From Lachnospiraceae bacterium (lineage in GTDB: Bacteria; Bacillota; Clostridia; Lachnospirales; Lachnospiraceae): 52,293 nt of DNA. This document shows positions 17,253 through 25,170 of this stretch, one piece after another (the first letter of the stretch is position 1; each line of letters opens with the position of its first letter). Position numbers and translations under genes: made by a program. Location: NCBI GenBank assembly GCA_900772845.1, contig CAAGSD010000063.1, positions 1 through 52,293 on the forward strand, read 5' to 3'. The notes under the pieces were generated by a model. That model made no database searches. It worked only from the letters and a program-made list of their open reading frames with translations, and was not told the origin of the DNA.

Positions 17253-18242
17253 TTATTGTACCTGATTAGGGTTCGATCTGCCATTCGTGAAGTCCAGTGC
17301 GTTCTGCAAGGTAGTCTCTGCGATGGCCTCCAATGCTTCTTTGGTGAAAAATCCCTGATGGGAGGTGATCATGACATTGGGGAAGGACAGGAGTCTGGCA
17401 GTGGTGGAATGTTCCAGAATCTCGTCAGAACGGTCCTCGAAGACGTTGTTCGTCTCTTCCTCGTAGACATCCAGACCAACTCCGGCGAATTTATGCAGGC
17501 GGATCCCCTCAATCAGGTCCTGGGTCTTGACCAGAGCACCTCTGGAGGTGTTGACGAGAATCACGCCGTCCTTCATCTTCTTGATGGTGTCGAGCTGGAT
17601 CAGGTGGTAGGTGGAATCCATCAGCGGGCAGTGAAGAGAGATCAGATCGCTTTTCGCCAGTAATTCGTCTAAAGTCACATAGGTGACAAAGTCTTTCAGA
17701 TCGGGATTTTCATAGACATCGTAGGCGATGACTTTCATGCCGAAACCGTTACAGATCCGGCACATGGCAGCACCGATCCGGCCGGTACCGATGATCCCGG
17801 CAATCTTACCATAGAAATTGAAGCCCATGAGCCCGGTGAGGCTGAAATCATTTTCCCGGACTTTATTATAGGCTTTATACAGACGACGGTTGCATGCCAG
17901 CGCCAGAGCCATGGCGTGTTCTGCCACGGCTTCCGGGGAATAACCGGGAACACGCATGACACATATGTCATATGCGGAAGCCATTTCGAGATCCACATTG
18001 TTGTATCCGGCACAACGTAACAGGACCAGACGGACGCCTTTTTCGTGGAGAATTTTAAGCGTGTCCTCACCCACGTTGGAGCTGACGAAAGCGCAGACAG
18101 CATCGAAGCCGTCCGCCAGAGCGGCGGTGCGGGGATCCAGGTCCGGACGGATATATTCCATCTGAATGTCGGGATATTTTTTCAGAGTCGCCTCAAAAGA
18201 TTCTTTATCATAGCTTTTGGTATCATAAAATAATATTTTCAC
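17253..18242 (-). CDS. ldhA: D-isomer 2-hydroxyacid dehydrogenase, D-lactate dehydrogenase type
   Basis: A 329-residue NAD-dependent enzyme expected to reduce pyruvate to D-lactate in the cytoplasm. Visible landmarks are RCAGYNNVD near residue 76, the nucleotide fold GIIGTGRIGAAM (about 149-160), NTSRGALV with the substrate arginine, GVGLDVYEEE with the catalytic glutamate region, and SHQGFFTKEAL with the catalytic histidine. It starts with GTG at 18242: AGGAGG lies six bases upstream and no ATG is better placed. It is convergent with the pectate lyase and divergent from the lipoprotein gene. Another 2-hydroxyacid substrate is possible, though the sequence fits the LdhA branch well. Confidence 0.88.
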   Translation of the reverse strand: MKILFYDTKSYDKESFEATLKKYPDIQMEYIRPDLDPRTAALADGFDAVCAFVSSNVGEDTLKILHEKGVRLVLLRCAGYNNVDLEMASAYDICVMRVPGYSPEAVAEHAMALALACNRRLYKAYNKVRENDFSLTGLMGFNFYGKIAGIIGTGRIGAAMCRICNGFGMKVIAYDVYENPDLKDFVTYVTLDELLAKSDLISLHCPLMDSTYHLIQLDTIKKMKDGVILVNTSRGALVKTQDLIEGIRLHKFAGVGLDVYEEETNNVFEDRSDEILEHSTTARLLSFPNVMITSHQGFFTKEALEAIAETTLQNALDFTNGRSNPNQVQ

Positions 18243-18340
18243 ACTAGTCCTCCTTGGATTGATTTATATAGTATGTGTATTGTTTGTTTTAATCATGCCC
18301 AGATTTGCCTTTGCTATAGCTCAAAATATCAAACTTTGCT

Positions 18341-18346
18341 ATAATA
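18341..18346 (+). promoter_or_regulatory. Probable -10 box for the lipoprotein gene
   Basis: TATAAT lies 87 bases before the start. TTTGCTATA occurs twice here (near 18310 and 18335), which may be a direct-repeat binding site. No clear -35 is visible. Confidence 0.35.
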
Positions 18347-18432
18347 ATGGAAAAGTCTCATTGAGAAAAATTATGAAAATGATGTGGATATGATGCAAGG
18401 CGCAGATATACGGGCGTCAGGAGGTACAGATT

Positions 18433-19380
18433 ATGAAAAAAATATTTTTTGCAGCGGTATTCGCAGGGGCTTTGCTGGGTCTTGCAGCTTGCGGAAACCG
18501 GGAGACAGTGGCTGATCCAGAGACTGTTGTAGAGAGTATCGGAGAGGCACAGAGCAGTGATACGGCAGGAGAGACAGTGAATGAGACAGCCGAGAATGCA
18601 GAATTGCCCACACAGGCAGGAATAACAGAAGACCAAAGCAGCACACAGGAAGGTGATCAGGTGGAGTTTGTCATAGAAGATCATGAGGGCAGCAGTGATC
18701 CCGAGGATAAGACAAGAGATTACAAGTATTCCTACCAGACTGCCACGATTACGATTCCGGGCAATGAGGCAGCACAGGAGAAGATCCAGAAGGAGCTGGA
18801 TGAATATGTAAATGATTTTGTGGAAGGAATTCAGGCCGGAGATTTTGGTACACTTTATGAGGATATGCCGGTATGTGTGCAGAGCTATGAGGATCTTACT
18901 TTCCATGTGATACGTGCGGATGACAAGGTGATCAGCTTGTCGTGGGGACTGGAAGGGTATGACCAGGGGGCTCATGGATGGTATACTTTGTATTATATGA
19001 ACTATTATACCCAGACCGGCGATAGAATCACTTTTGACAGTCTGGGAAGCGGTTTCCGTGAGAAGGCACTGGAACTGGTGACAGCCAAAGCGGCGGAAAT
19101 GCAGGCAAAAGAAGATTGTTTCTTTGACGATTACGAGAAGAGTATAAAACTGGTGGTACTGGACGGTACGGAAGATCTGGATGCTATCTATCAGGAAATC
19201 TACGGAGCGGATATTGCAGGTACGGATAATGGCGCTGCAACACCTACTTTCAACATTACGGAAGATGGATTTGTTTTCGAATCTGGCCAGTATGTATTAC
19301 AGTCCTATGCGGTCGGGATCGTTGATTTTGAGATTCCGGCAGAGGATTTCGGGGATGATCTCACAGCAGATATTTTTTAA
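18433..19380 (+). CDS. Lipoprotein with DUF4163/DUF3298-like domain
   Basis: 315 residues. A lipoprotein signal peptide ends at LAAC (Cys20), followed by an acidic, Ser/Thr-rich tether to about residue 80. The folded part (about 95-315) contains YSYQTATITIPGNEAAQEKIQKEL, then ISLSWGLEGYDQGAHGWYTLYYMNYYTQTGDRITF, which resembles the DUF4163 plus DUF3298 pair found in RsiV-like and PdaC-like proteins. Those domains occur in extracytoplasmic sensors and cell-wall proteins; no catalytic motif is visible here. CAGGAGG precedes the ATG. It is transcribed alone, divergent from the dehydrogenase and upstream of the fluoride-switch promoter. Confidence 0.75.
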   Translation: MKKIFFAAVFAGALLGLAACGNRETVADPETVVESIGEAQSSDTAGETVNETAENAELPTQAGITEDQSSTQEGDQVEFVIEDHEGSSDPEDKTRDYKYSYQTATITIPGNEAAQEKIQKELDEYVNDFVEGIQAGDFGTLYEDMPVCVQSYEDLTFHVIRADDKVISLSWGLEGYDQGAHGWYTLYYMNYYTQTGDRITFDSLGSGFREKALELVTAKAAEMQAKEDCFFDDYEKSIKLVVLDGTEDLDAIYQEIYGADIAGTDNGAATPTFNITEDGFVFESGQYVLQSYAVGIVDFEIPAEDFGDDLTADIF

Positions 19381-19423
19381 TGGAGTACAGGATGCTGGCG
19401 GACATATTTGTGAAATATAGGAC

Positions 19424-19452
19424 TTTACACGGGCGGGCACCGTGTATATAAT
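19424..19452 (+). promoter_or_regulatory. Promoter of the fluoride-riboswitch transcript
   Basis: TTTACA (19424-19429), a 17-base spacer and TATAAT (19447-19452). The start of transcription falls just before the aptamer. The spacer holds a GC-rich palindrome, CACGG-N7-CCGTG. Confidence 0.8.
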
Positions 19453-19461
19453 AAGAACATT

Positions 19462-19574
19462 GGGAATGAGGTTCTCCCGGAAGCGTAAGCTTCGAACCGC
19501 CAGAATAGGAACATACGAATTCGATTTGGCTGATGACTTCTGCAGAATATGCAGGGGACACCAGCCTTTTTTGT
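19462..19574 (+). ncRNA. Fluoride riboswitch (crcB motif) with terminator platform
   Basis: The aptamer core fits the crcB consensus: GGGAATGAGGTTCTCCC (19462-19478), a short hairpin ending in AACCGCC (19495-19501), then GGCTGATGACTTCTGC (19528-19543). The same GGCTG can pair instead with CAGCC at 19562-19566, directly before a run of T, forming a terminator. Fluoride binding should hold GGCTG in the aptamer and let transcription continue into the antiporter. Known members of this RNA class control crcB, eriC-F and antiporter genes. Confidence 0.88.
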
Positions 19575-19616
19575 TGGAATGAAAACGTCCTGCTGCGAGA
19601 AAACGGAGGAATTTTT

Positions 19617-20831
19617 ATGCTTACATCATTGGGACTGATCTTTTTATTGGGACTGCTTATGGCGGCAATCTGTCAGAAGATCCACCTGCCCCGCATCATC
19701 GGAATGCTGTTTACGGGCATCATTTTAGGACCCTATGTGTTGAATCTGCTGGATGTGTCGATCCTGAATATTTCGTCGGAGCTGCGGCAGATCGCACTGA
19801 TTATTATATTATTGAAGGCCGGGCTGTCATTGGATCTGAAGGACTTGAAAAAAGTGGGACGTTCCGCAGTCATGTTATCCTGCGTCCCGGCCACCTGTGA
19901 ATTGTTGGCTTTCGTAGCCTTCGCACCGATGATTCTGCATATCAGCAGGGTGGATGCTGCAGTTATGGGAGCGGTGCTGGCAGCAGTGTCACCTGCAGTT
20001 GTGGTGCCGCGGATGGTACATCTTATGGAAAATAGCTATGGCACGGAGAAAAGTATCCCGCAGATGATCCTGGCGGGAGCTTCCTGTGATGACATTTATG
20101 TCATTGTGCTGTTTTCTACCTTTGTGGGAATGGCACAGGGTGGACAGGTCAATGCCCTGGACTTCGTGAACATCCCGGTGTCCATCCTGACCGGTGTGTT
20201 GTTCGGAGCAGTTGTGGGATGGCTGTTGGGACAGTTTTTTGAACTGCAGTACCGGAAGGGCAGCTATGTGCGCAACAGTATGAAAGTCATTATTATCATG
20301 GGATTGTCTTTTTTATTAATGGCTTTGGAAACTATGTTAAAGGGAACCGTGGCCTTTTCCGGTCTGCTGGCGGTGGTGAGCATGGCCTGTGCACTGAAAA
20401 TGCGGGCACCGAAAGAAGTGACCGGCAGATTGTCTGAGAAGTTCGGCAAGCTGTGGCTGGCAGCAGAGGTAGTGCTGTTTGTGTTGGTGGGCGCTGCAGT
20501 GGATATCCGTTACACTATGGAAGCCGGACCGGCAGCGGTGGCAATGATCCTGCTGGCACTGGCGGCCCGTTCCATCGGGGTGTCATTGTGCCTGTTGGGA
20601 ACGGAACTAGGTAAGAAGGAGCGCCTGTTTTGCATGATCTCCTATCTGCCCAAAGCCACAGTGCAGGCTGCCATCGGTTCCGTACCTCTGGCCATGGGAT
20701 TGTCCTGCGGCAAGATCGTTCTGTCCGTGGCGGTGCTGGCGATTCTGATTACGGCACCCCTGGGAGCACTGGGAATGGATGCCACATACCGGAAGCTGCT
20801 TCAGAAAAATGGAGAAAATAATATCATTTGA
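19617..20831 (+). CDS. Cation:proton antiporter family protein under fluoride control
   Basis: A 404-residue membrane protein of the CPA/NhaP-like family with about 12 hydrophobic segments. AGASCDDIYVIVLFS contains the paired aspartates typical of the ion site, and LAAVSPAVVVPRMV lies in the preceding discontinuous helix. ATG 19617 is chosen because CGGAGGA stands six bases upstream; an upstream in-frame ATG lies inside the riboswitch. CPA antiporters are a recognised gene class behind fluoride riboswitches, so a role in fluoride resistance (fluoride export or pH/ion compensation) is a good inference. The transported ion cannot be read from the sequence. The gene is alone and converges on the cellobiose phosphorylase. 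Confidence 0.88.
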   Translation: MLTSLGLIFLLGLLMAAICQKIHLPRIIGMLFTGIILGPYVLNLLDVSILNISSELRQIALIIILLKAGLSLDLKDLKKVGRSAVMLSCVPATCELLAFVAFAPMILHISRVDAAVMGAVLAAVSPAVVVPRMVHLMENSYGTEKSIPQMILAGASCDDIYVIVLFSTFVGMAQGGQVNALDFVNIPVSILTGVLFGAVVGWLLGQFFELQYRKGSYVRNSMKVIIIMGLSFLLMALETMLKGTVAFSGLLAVVSMACALKMRAPKEVTGRLSEKFGKLWLAAEVVLFVLVGAAVDIRYTMEAGPAAVAMILLALAARSIGVSLCLLGTELGKKERLFCMISYLPKATVQAAIGSVPLAMGLSCGKIVLSVAVLAILITAPLGALGMDATYRKLLQKNGENNII

Positions 20832-20882
20832 CAGTCATCCGGCATGTGATCGAGTCCCGGAAGGAAGCCGCAAAAACGTCCA

Positions 20883-21018
20883 CAACATCCACACCATAAG
20901 AACCGCAGGCACGCTCTCGCTCTGGCGCAGAACGTAGCGGTACATAATTGACCCCCAATACGGTCAATAAGTACCGACGTCTGCTTACGGCCAGCTTGTC
21001 CTTATGGTGCAGATGTTG
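20883..21018. repeat. 136-bp nested inverted repeat
   Basis: Outer arms 20883-20900 and 21001-21018 pair at 16 of 18 positions (CAACATC..CACCATAAG). Inner arms 20927-20953 and 20962-20984 pair with small bulges (GCAG.ACGT..GGTAC..TTGACC) around an 8-base loop. The whole could fold as one cruciform or long RNA hairpin. It lies between convergent genes and contains no convincing coding frame. The inner arm shares GCAGAACGTAG with the dispersed repeat at 1403. Confidence 0.65.
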
Positions 21019-21044
21019 CAACACAAATTACGAATACCCAATAC

Positions 21045-21079
21045 AAAACCCCGGCAGCTACCATAACTGCCGGGGTTTT
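21045..21079. terminator. Bidirectional terminator between antiporter and cellobiose phosphorylase
   Basis: Perfect 13-bp stem, AAAACCCCGGCAG with CTGCCGGGGTTTT, and a 9-base loop. Confidence 0.95.
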
Positions 21080-21121
21080 AAGGAGGATAGAAATCGTTTT
21101 AAACTATGTACATCAGGTTTA

Positions 21122-23557
21122 TTAACCCATGGTAATAACTACGTTGTACTCTTCTTTGCCCTTTTCGTAAGGAATGATGTGTCCGTCAACAGCCTTGCCG
21201 TCTACGGTCAGGGATACCACGCCCTTCTCCACATTCTGAGGGTTCTTCACCTGAATGTGATAGGTGCCCTCACGGAACTTACGGGTGATAGAGAAATCAC
21301 CGAAGCCCTTGGGAATACAAGGATCTACGGACAATCCCTGATGGGTAGGATATACACCCAGTATGTACTGGGAGATATTTACGAAGGTCCATGCTGCGGT
21401 ACCGGTCAGCCAGCTGTTCTTGGCTTCGCCGTGGAATTTTGCATCCTTACCGGCTACCATCTGGGAGTATACATAAGGCTCGGTACGATGAATTTCACTG
21501 ATATCCTCGATGTATGCGGGACAGGTCTTGCGGTAGATCTCGAAAGCTCTGTCACCTCTGCCCAGAACGGTCTCTGCGATGGATACCCAGGGGTTGTTAT
21601 GGCAGAAGATACCGGCATTTTCCTTGTATCCGGGGGGATAAGAGGATACTTCGCCAAGTTCGAGGTGATACTCCGTGTATGCAGGCTGCAAGATCATGAC
21701 ACCGTACTTGGTATCCAGTCTTTCTTTTACGGAATTCAGTGCCTTCTCGGCAAGCCCTTCCTTCACACCGACACCGGCGAGTACACAGAAGCCCTGAGGC
21801 TCGATGTAGATCTGACCTTCGCGGCATTCCTTGGAACCTACCTTGTGGCTGTAAGCATCGTAAGCACGGACGAACCAGTCGCCGTCCCAGCCATCCTTCA
21901 GGATCGCATCGTACATTGCCTGTACTTCCTTACGTGCACGGGCAGCTTCGTCAGCATCGCCCATCAGCTCGCACAGCTGTGCATATTCTTCACCGTATTT
22001 TACGAACATGCCGGCGATGAATACGGATTCTGCCACAGGCCCTTCACTGGGGCCGAAGGTCTGGAAGGATTCTCCGGGATGAGCGGAGAAGCAGTTCAGG
22101 TTCAGACAGTCATTCCAGTCGGCACGGCCGATCAGAGGCAGAGCGTGAGGACCTTTGTGGTTGATGATATAGTCTAAGGAGCGCTTTAGGTGATCCATCA
22201 GAGGAGCAGCCACGCTCATATCGTTGTCAAAAGGAACCATCTGGGTCAGGATGGAGGTATCACCGGTCTCTCTGACATAAGCACTGGTACCTGCAATAAG
22301 CCACAGAGGATCATCGTTGAATCCACTGCCGATATCGGAGTTGCCTTTCTTGGTCAGAGGCTGATACTGATGGTAAGCACTGCCGTCCTGGAATTGGGTG
22401 GAAGCGATATCAATGATACGCTCTCTTGCACGGTCCGGGATCAGATGTACGAAACCGAGCAGATCCTGGCAGGAATCACGGAAGCCCATACCACGGCCGA
22501 TTCCGGACTCGTAATAAGAAGCGGAACGGGACATGTTGAAGGTTACCATGCACTGATACTGGTTCCAGGTGTTGACCATACGGTTTACCTTTTCGTCCTC
22601 GGACTGTACGGTGTAGCGTGCCAGCAGCTGCTTCCAGTAAGCCTGCAATGCTGCGAAAGCTTCTTCAACCTGAGCGTCGGTCTGATATTTGGCAATCATC
22701 TCTTTTGCACGTGTCTTGTTGATCACACCGTAGGATTCCCATTTTTCGTCTTCGGGATTCTCGATATAGCCAAGTACGAAAATGAAAGTCTTGGTCTCAC
22801 CGGCTGCCAGATTCACATTGATCTGATGGGAGGCGATGGGAGACCAGCCGCTTGCCATGGAATTCGTGCATTTGCCGTTCTCAACCGCTTCAGGGGAATC
22901 CGCACCTCTGTACGCACCCAGGAAAGCGTCTCTGCTGGTATCGAAACCGTCGATCTTCGTATTTACAGAATAGATTGCGTAATGGTTACGACGCTCACGG
23001 TATTCGGTCTTATGGTAGATGGTGGAATCCTGTACCTCCACCTCGCCGGTGCTTAAATTACGCTGGAAGTTCTTCATATCATCATCGGCATTCCACAGAC
23101 ACCATTCTACATAAGAGAATACGGACAGTTTCTTGTCCTCGGAGCTTCCGTTGGTCAGAGTAAGCTGAGAGATCTCGCAGTTATCGTTCAGAGGAACGAA
23201 GGAGAGCACGGAAGCCTTGACACCGTTCCTGGAAGAGGTGAAACGGCTGTAACCGATACCGTGACGGCACTCGTAAGAATCCAGCTCAGTCTTCGTAGGC
23301 TGCCAGCCGGGATTCCATACGGTATCTCCGTCCTTAATATACAGATATTTGCCGTTGATGTCTGCGGGTACGTTATTATAACGATAACGGGTCAGACGCA
23401 GCAGCTTGGCATCCTTATAGAAGGTATATCCGCCACAGGTGTTGGATATCAGACTGAAAAACTCGTTGCAGCCCAGGTAGTTGATCCAGGGAAGCGGAGT
23501 CTTGGGAGTGGTGATGACATATTCCTGATGCACATCATCAAAATGACCATACTTCAT
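21122..23557 (-). CDS. cbp: Cellobiose phosphorylase (GH94)
   Basis: 811 residues, the same length as the well-studied clostridial cellobiose phosphorylase and closely similar to it throughout. It splits cellobiose with phosphate into glucose-1-phosphate and glucose in the cytoplasm, saving ATP. Diagnostic stretches include PWINYLGCNEFFSLISNTCGGY near the N-terminus, the central ESGIGRGMGFRDSCQDLLGF, and GRADWNDCLNL, in which Asp483 corresponds to the known general acid. ATG 23557 is chosen: AAGAAGGAG lies nine bases before it, and the first residues MKYGHFDDVHQEYV match the family start, so longer upstream frames are not real. It is divergent from a LacI gene and the cellodextrin importer, with a shared operator motif. 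Confidence 0.97.
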   Translation of the reverse strand: MKYGHFDDVHQEYVITTPKTPLPWINYLGCNEFFSLISNTCGGYTFYKDAKLLRLTRYRYNNVPADINGKYLYIKDGDTVWNPGWQPTKTELDSYECRHGIGYSRFTSSRNGVKASVLSFVPLNDNCEISQLTLTNGSSEDKKLSVFSYVEWCLWNADDDMKNFQRNLSTGEVEVQDSTIYHKTEYRERRNHYAIYSVNTKIDGFDTSRDAFLGAYRGADSPEAVENGKCTNSMASGWSPIASHQINVNLAAGETKTFIFVLGYIENPEDEKWESYGVINKTRAKEMIAKYQTDAQVEEAFAALQAYWKQLLARYTVQSEDEKVNRMVNTWNQYQCMVTFNMSRSASYYESGIGRGMGFRDSCQDLLGFVHLIPDRARERIIDIASTQFQDGSAYHQYQPLTKKGNSDIGSGFNDDPLWLIAGTSAYVRETGDTSILTQMVPFDNDMSVAAPLMDHLKRSLDYIINHKGPHALPLIGRADWNDCLNLNCFSAHPGESFQTFGPSEGPVAESVFIAGMFVKYGEEYAQLCELMGDADEAARARKEVQAMYDAILKDGWDGDWFVRAYDAYSHKVGSKECREGQIYIEPQGFCVLAGVGVKEGLAEKALNSVKERLDTKYGVMILQPAYTEYHLELGEVSSYPPGYKENAGIFCHNNPWVSIAETVLGRGDRAFEIYRKTCPAYIEDISEIHRTEPYVYSQMVAGKDAKFHGEAKNSWLTGTAAWTFVNISQYILGVYPTHQGLSVDPCIPKGFGDFSITRKFREGTYHIQVKNPQNVEKGVVSLTVDGKAVDGHIIPYEKGKEEYNVVITMG

Positions 23558-23627
23558 AAGAAAATCTCCTTCTTTCATGTTGTTGTATGTTGAGTGTTTA
23601 GTTTTTCGCTGCGGAGTGCTTACTGCT

Positions 23628-23692
23628 AAGTAAACGATTAAGTACTCCGGATTTCTGATTTGTATTATACAGAAGCAATAGTGAAAATGCAA
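23628..23692 (-). promoter_or_regulatory. Cellobiose phosphorylase promoter and operator
   Basis: On the minus strand, TTGCAT (23692-23687), a 17-base spacer and TATAAT (23669-23664). About 18 bases past the -10 is the operator-like 23628-23646, containing TAAACGATTAAG, which recurs in the divergent promoter. The region 23693-23948 between the two promoters is very AT-rich and I see no gene in it. Confidence 0.75.
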
Positions 23693-23948
23693 TATGAATC
23701 TTGAAAAAGCCTGTAAAATGCGCAATGTATACAAAAACGTCAGAAAAAGATGGTCAGAAAACACAAAAGAAAATATATACCCATAAGCAGAGCCTACAAA
23801 TAAAAAACATATCAAACGTTATCGCACACTTTGCCTTTATATGGAAGAAACACAATAGCCATACAAGCCAAATGTACAAAAGCACCCAACTGAAATTGTT
23901 AATTATAGACAAAATGGATACTTTTTTAAAAAAATAAGCAAAAAAGTA

Positions 23949-24000
23949 TTGCAAAATGCTCAAATGTGTTATATATTAAAACTACGAAAACGATTAAGTT
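23949..24000 (+). promoter_or_regulatory. Promoter and operator of the LacI/cellodextrin-importer operon
   Basis: TTGCAA (23949-23954), a 17-base spacer and TATATT (23972-23977). The motif AAAACGATTAAGTT (23987-24000) lies over the expected start of transcription and shares AAACGATTAAGT with the phosphorylase promoter. Confidence 0.72.
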
Positions 24001-24048
24001 ACAAAACAGGTCGGACGGAATGATGAAGACAAGGAACAGGAGAACGCT

Positions 24049-25071
24049 ATGGCATCACTGAAAGACATTTCCAAGATTTGTGGAGTCTCCGTTGCAACTG
24101 TCAGCAAGGCGCTGAACGACCACAAGGACATTGGAGAAGAAACAAAAGCAAACATCAGACGGGTAGCTAAGGAGATGGGATATTCCCCGAATCTTTCCGC
24201 AAGAGCTCTGAAGACGAACCGGACTTATGGAATCGGCGTCCTCTTCGCAGATGAAGCAAGAAGCGGTCTTACCCACGATTATTTTTCCAGTGTGCTGGAC
24301 AGCTTCAAGAGGACGGCAGAGAAAAGCGGTTATGATATTACCTTTATTAATAGCTGCAAGAACCGACCGGATCGGATGTCCTATTTGGAACACAGCAGAT
24401 ACAGAGGCTTTGACGGCGTGGTACTTGCCTGTATCGATTTCGGAGATCCCGAAGTCATCGAACTGGTACAGAGCTCCATCCCGGTAGTCACCATCGACTA
24501 TCTGTTTAACAATCGTATCGCAATCATGTCGGATAACGTAACGGGCATGAAGGAACTGCTGGAATACATCTACAGCAGAGGACATAGGAAAATCGCTTAT
24601 ATCCACGGCGCAATGTCAGCAGTTACTTCGGGACGTCTGTCAAGCTTCTACCGCACGGCAGAGCGACTGGGACTGGAAATCCCCGATGAGTACATCAGGG
24701 AGGCAGCCTACAGAGACACGACGACGACCTACCGCGTGACCAATGAACTGTTGGATCTGCCGGATCCGCCGACATGCATCATCTTCCCGGATGATTTCGC
24801 TTCCTTCGGAGGCATCAACGCTATCAGACAGAGAGGATTACAGATCCCCGAAGATATCTCGGTAGCAGGCTATGATGGCATACAGGCAGCAAGGCAGTTG
24901 GAGCCCAGACTGACCACAGTCCAACAGGACACAGAACAGATCGGATGCCTGGCAGCCAGAGAACTGATCAGTCTCATTGAGAGACCCAAGACCACCATCA
25001 TAGAACAGGTCATCGTACCCGGGAAAGTTGCTGAAGGCAAGTCGGTGGCCAGAATTCCGACAGACAATTAA
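24049..25071 (+). CDS. LacI-family regulator of the cellobiose locus
   Basis: 340 residues. The N-terminal helix-turn-helix is SLKDISKICGVSVATVSKALNDHKDI, the hinge is YSPNLSARALKT and the ligand domain is periplasmic-binding-like (ISVAGYDGIQAARQLEPRLTTVQQD). It lies between the cellobiose phosphorylase and the importer genes. Both flanking promoters carry AAACGATTAAGT just downstream of the -10, so it most likely represses both units and itself until a cello-oligosaccharide is present (inference). AACAGGAG precedes the ATG. The gap to the binding-protein gene is 99 bases and shows no terminator, so one operon is likely. Confidence 0.93.
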   Translation: MASLKDISKICGVSVATVSKALNDHKDIGEETKANIRRVAKEMGYSPNLSARALKTNRTYGIGVLFADEARSGLTHDYFSSVLDSFKRTAEKSGYDITFINSCKNRPDRMSYLEHSRYRGFDGVVLACIDFGDPEVIELVQSSIPVVTIDYLFNNRIAIMSDNVTGMKELLEYIYSRGHRKIAYIHGAMSAVTSGRLSSFYRTAERLGLEIPDEYIREAAYRDTTTTYRVTNELLDLPDPPTCIIFPDDFASFGGINAIRQRGLQIPEDISVAGYDGIQAARQLEPRLTTVQQDTEQIGCLAARELISLIERPKTTIIEQVIVPGKVAEGKSVARIPTDN

Positions 25072-25170
25072 TCAGGCATTTATATGGAAGCGACGCAACC
25101 GCCGACATATGAATATAAATGCAACAAACACTTACAACAAACATTCAACAAAAAATGGGAGGAAACAAAC

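Noticed and set aside
20948..22177. Plus-strand open frame of about 409 codons opposite the cellobiose phosphorylase
   Set aside because: It is antisense to a highly conserved enzyme, begins in the inverted-repeat element and has no recognisable domain.
23558..23815. Upstream extension of the cellobiose phosphorylase frame by about 86 codons
   Set aside because: It runs through the promoter and operator. The family start and a strong ribosome site are at 23557.
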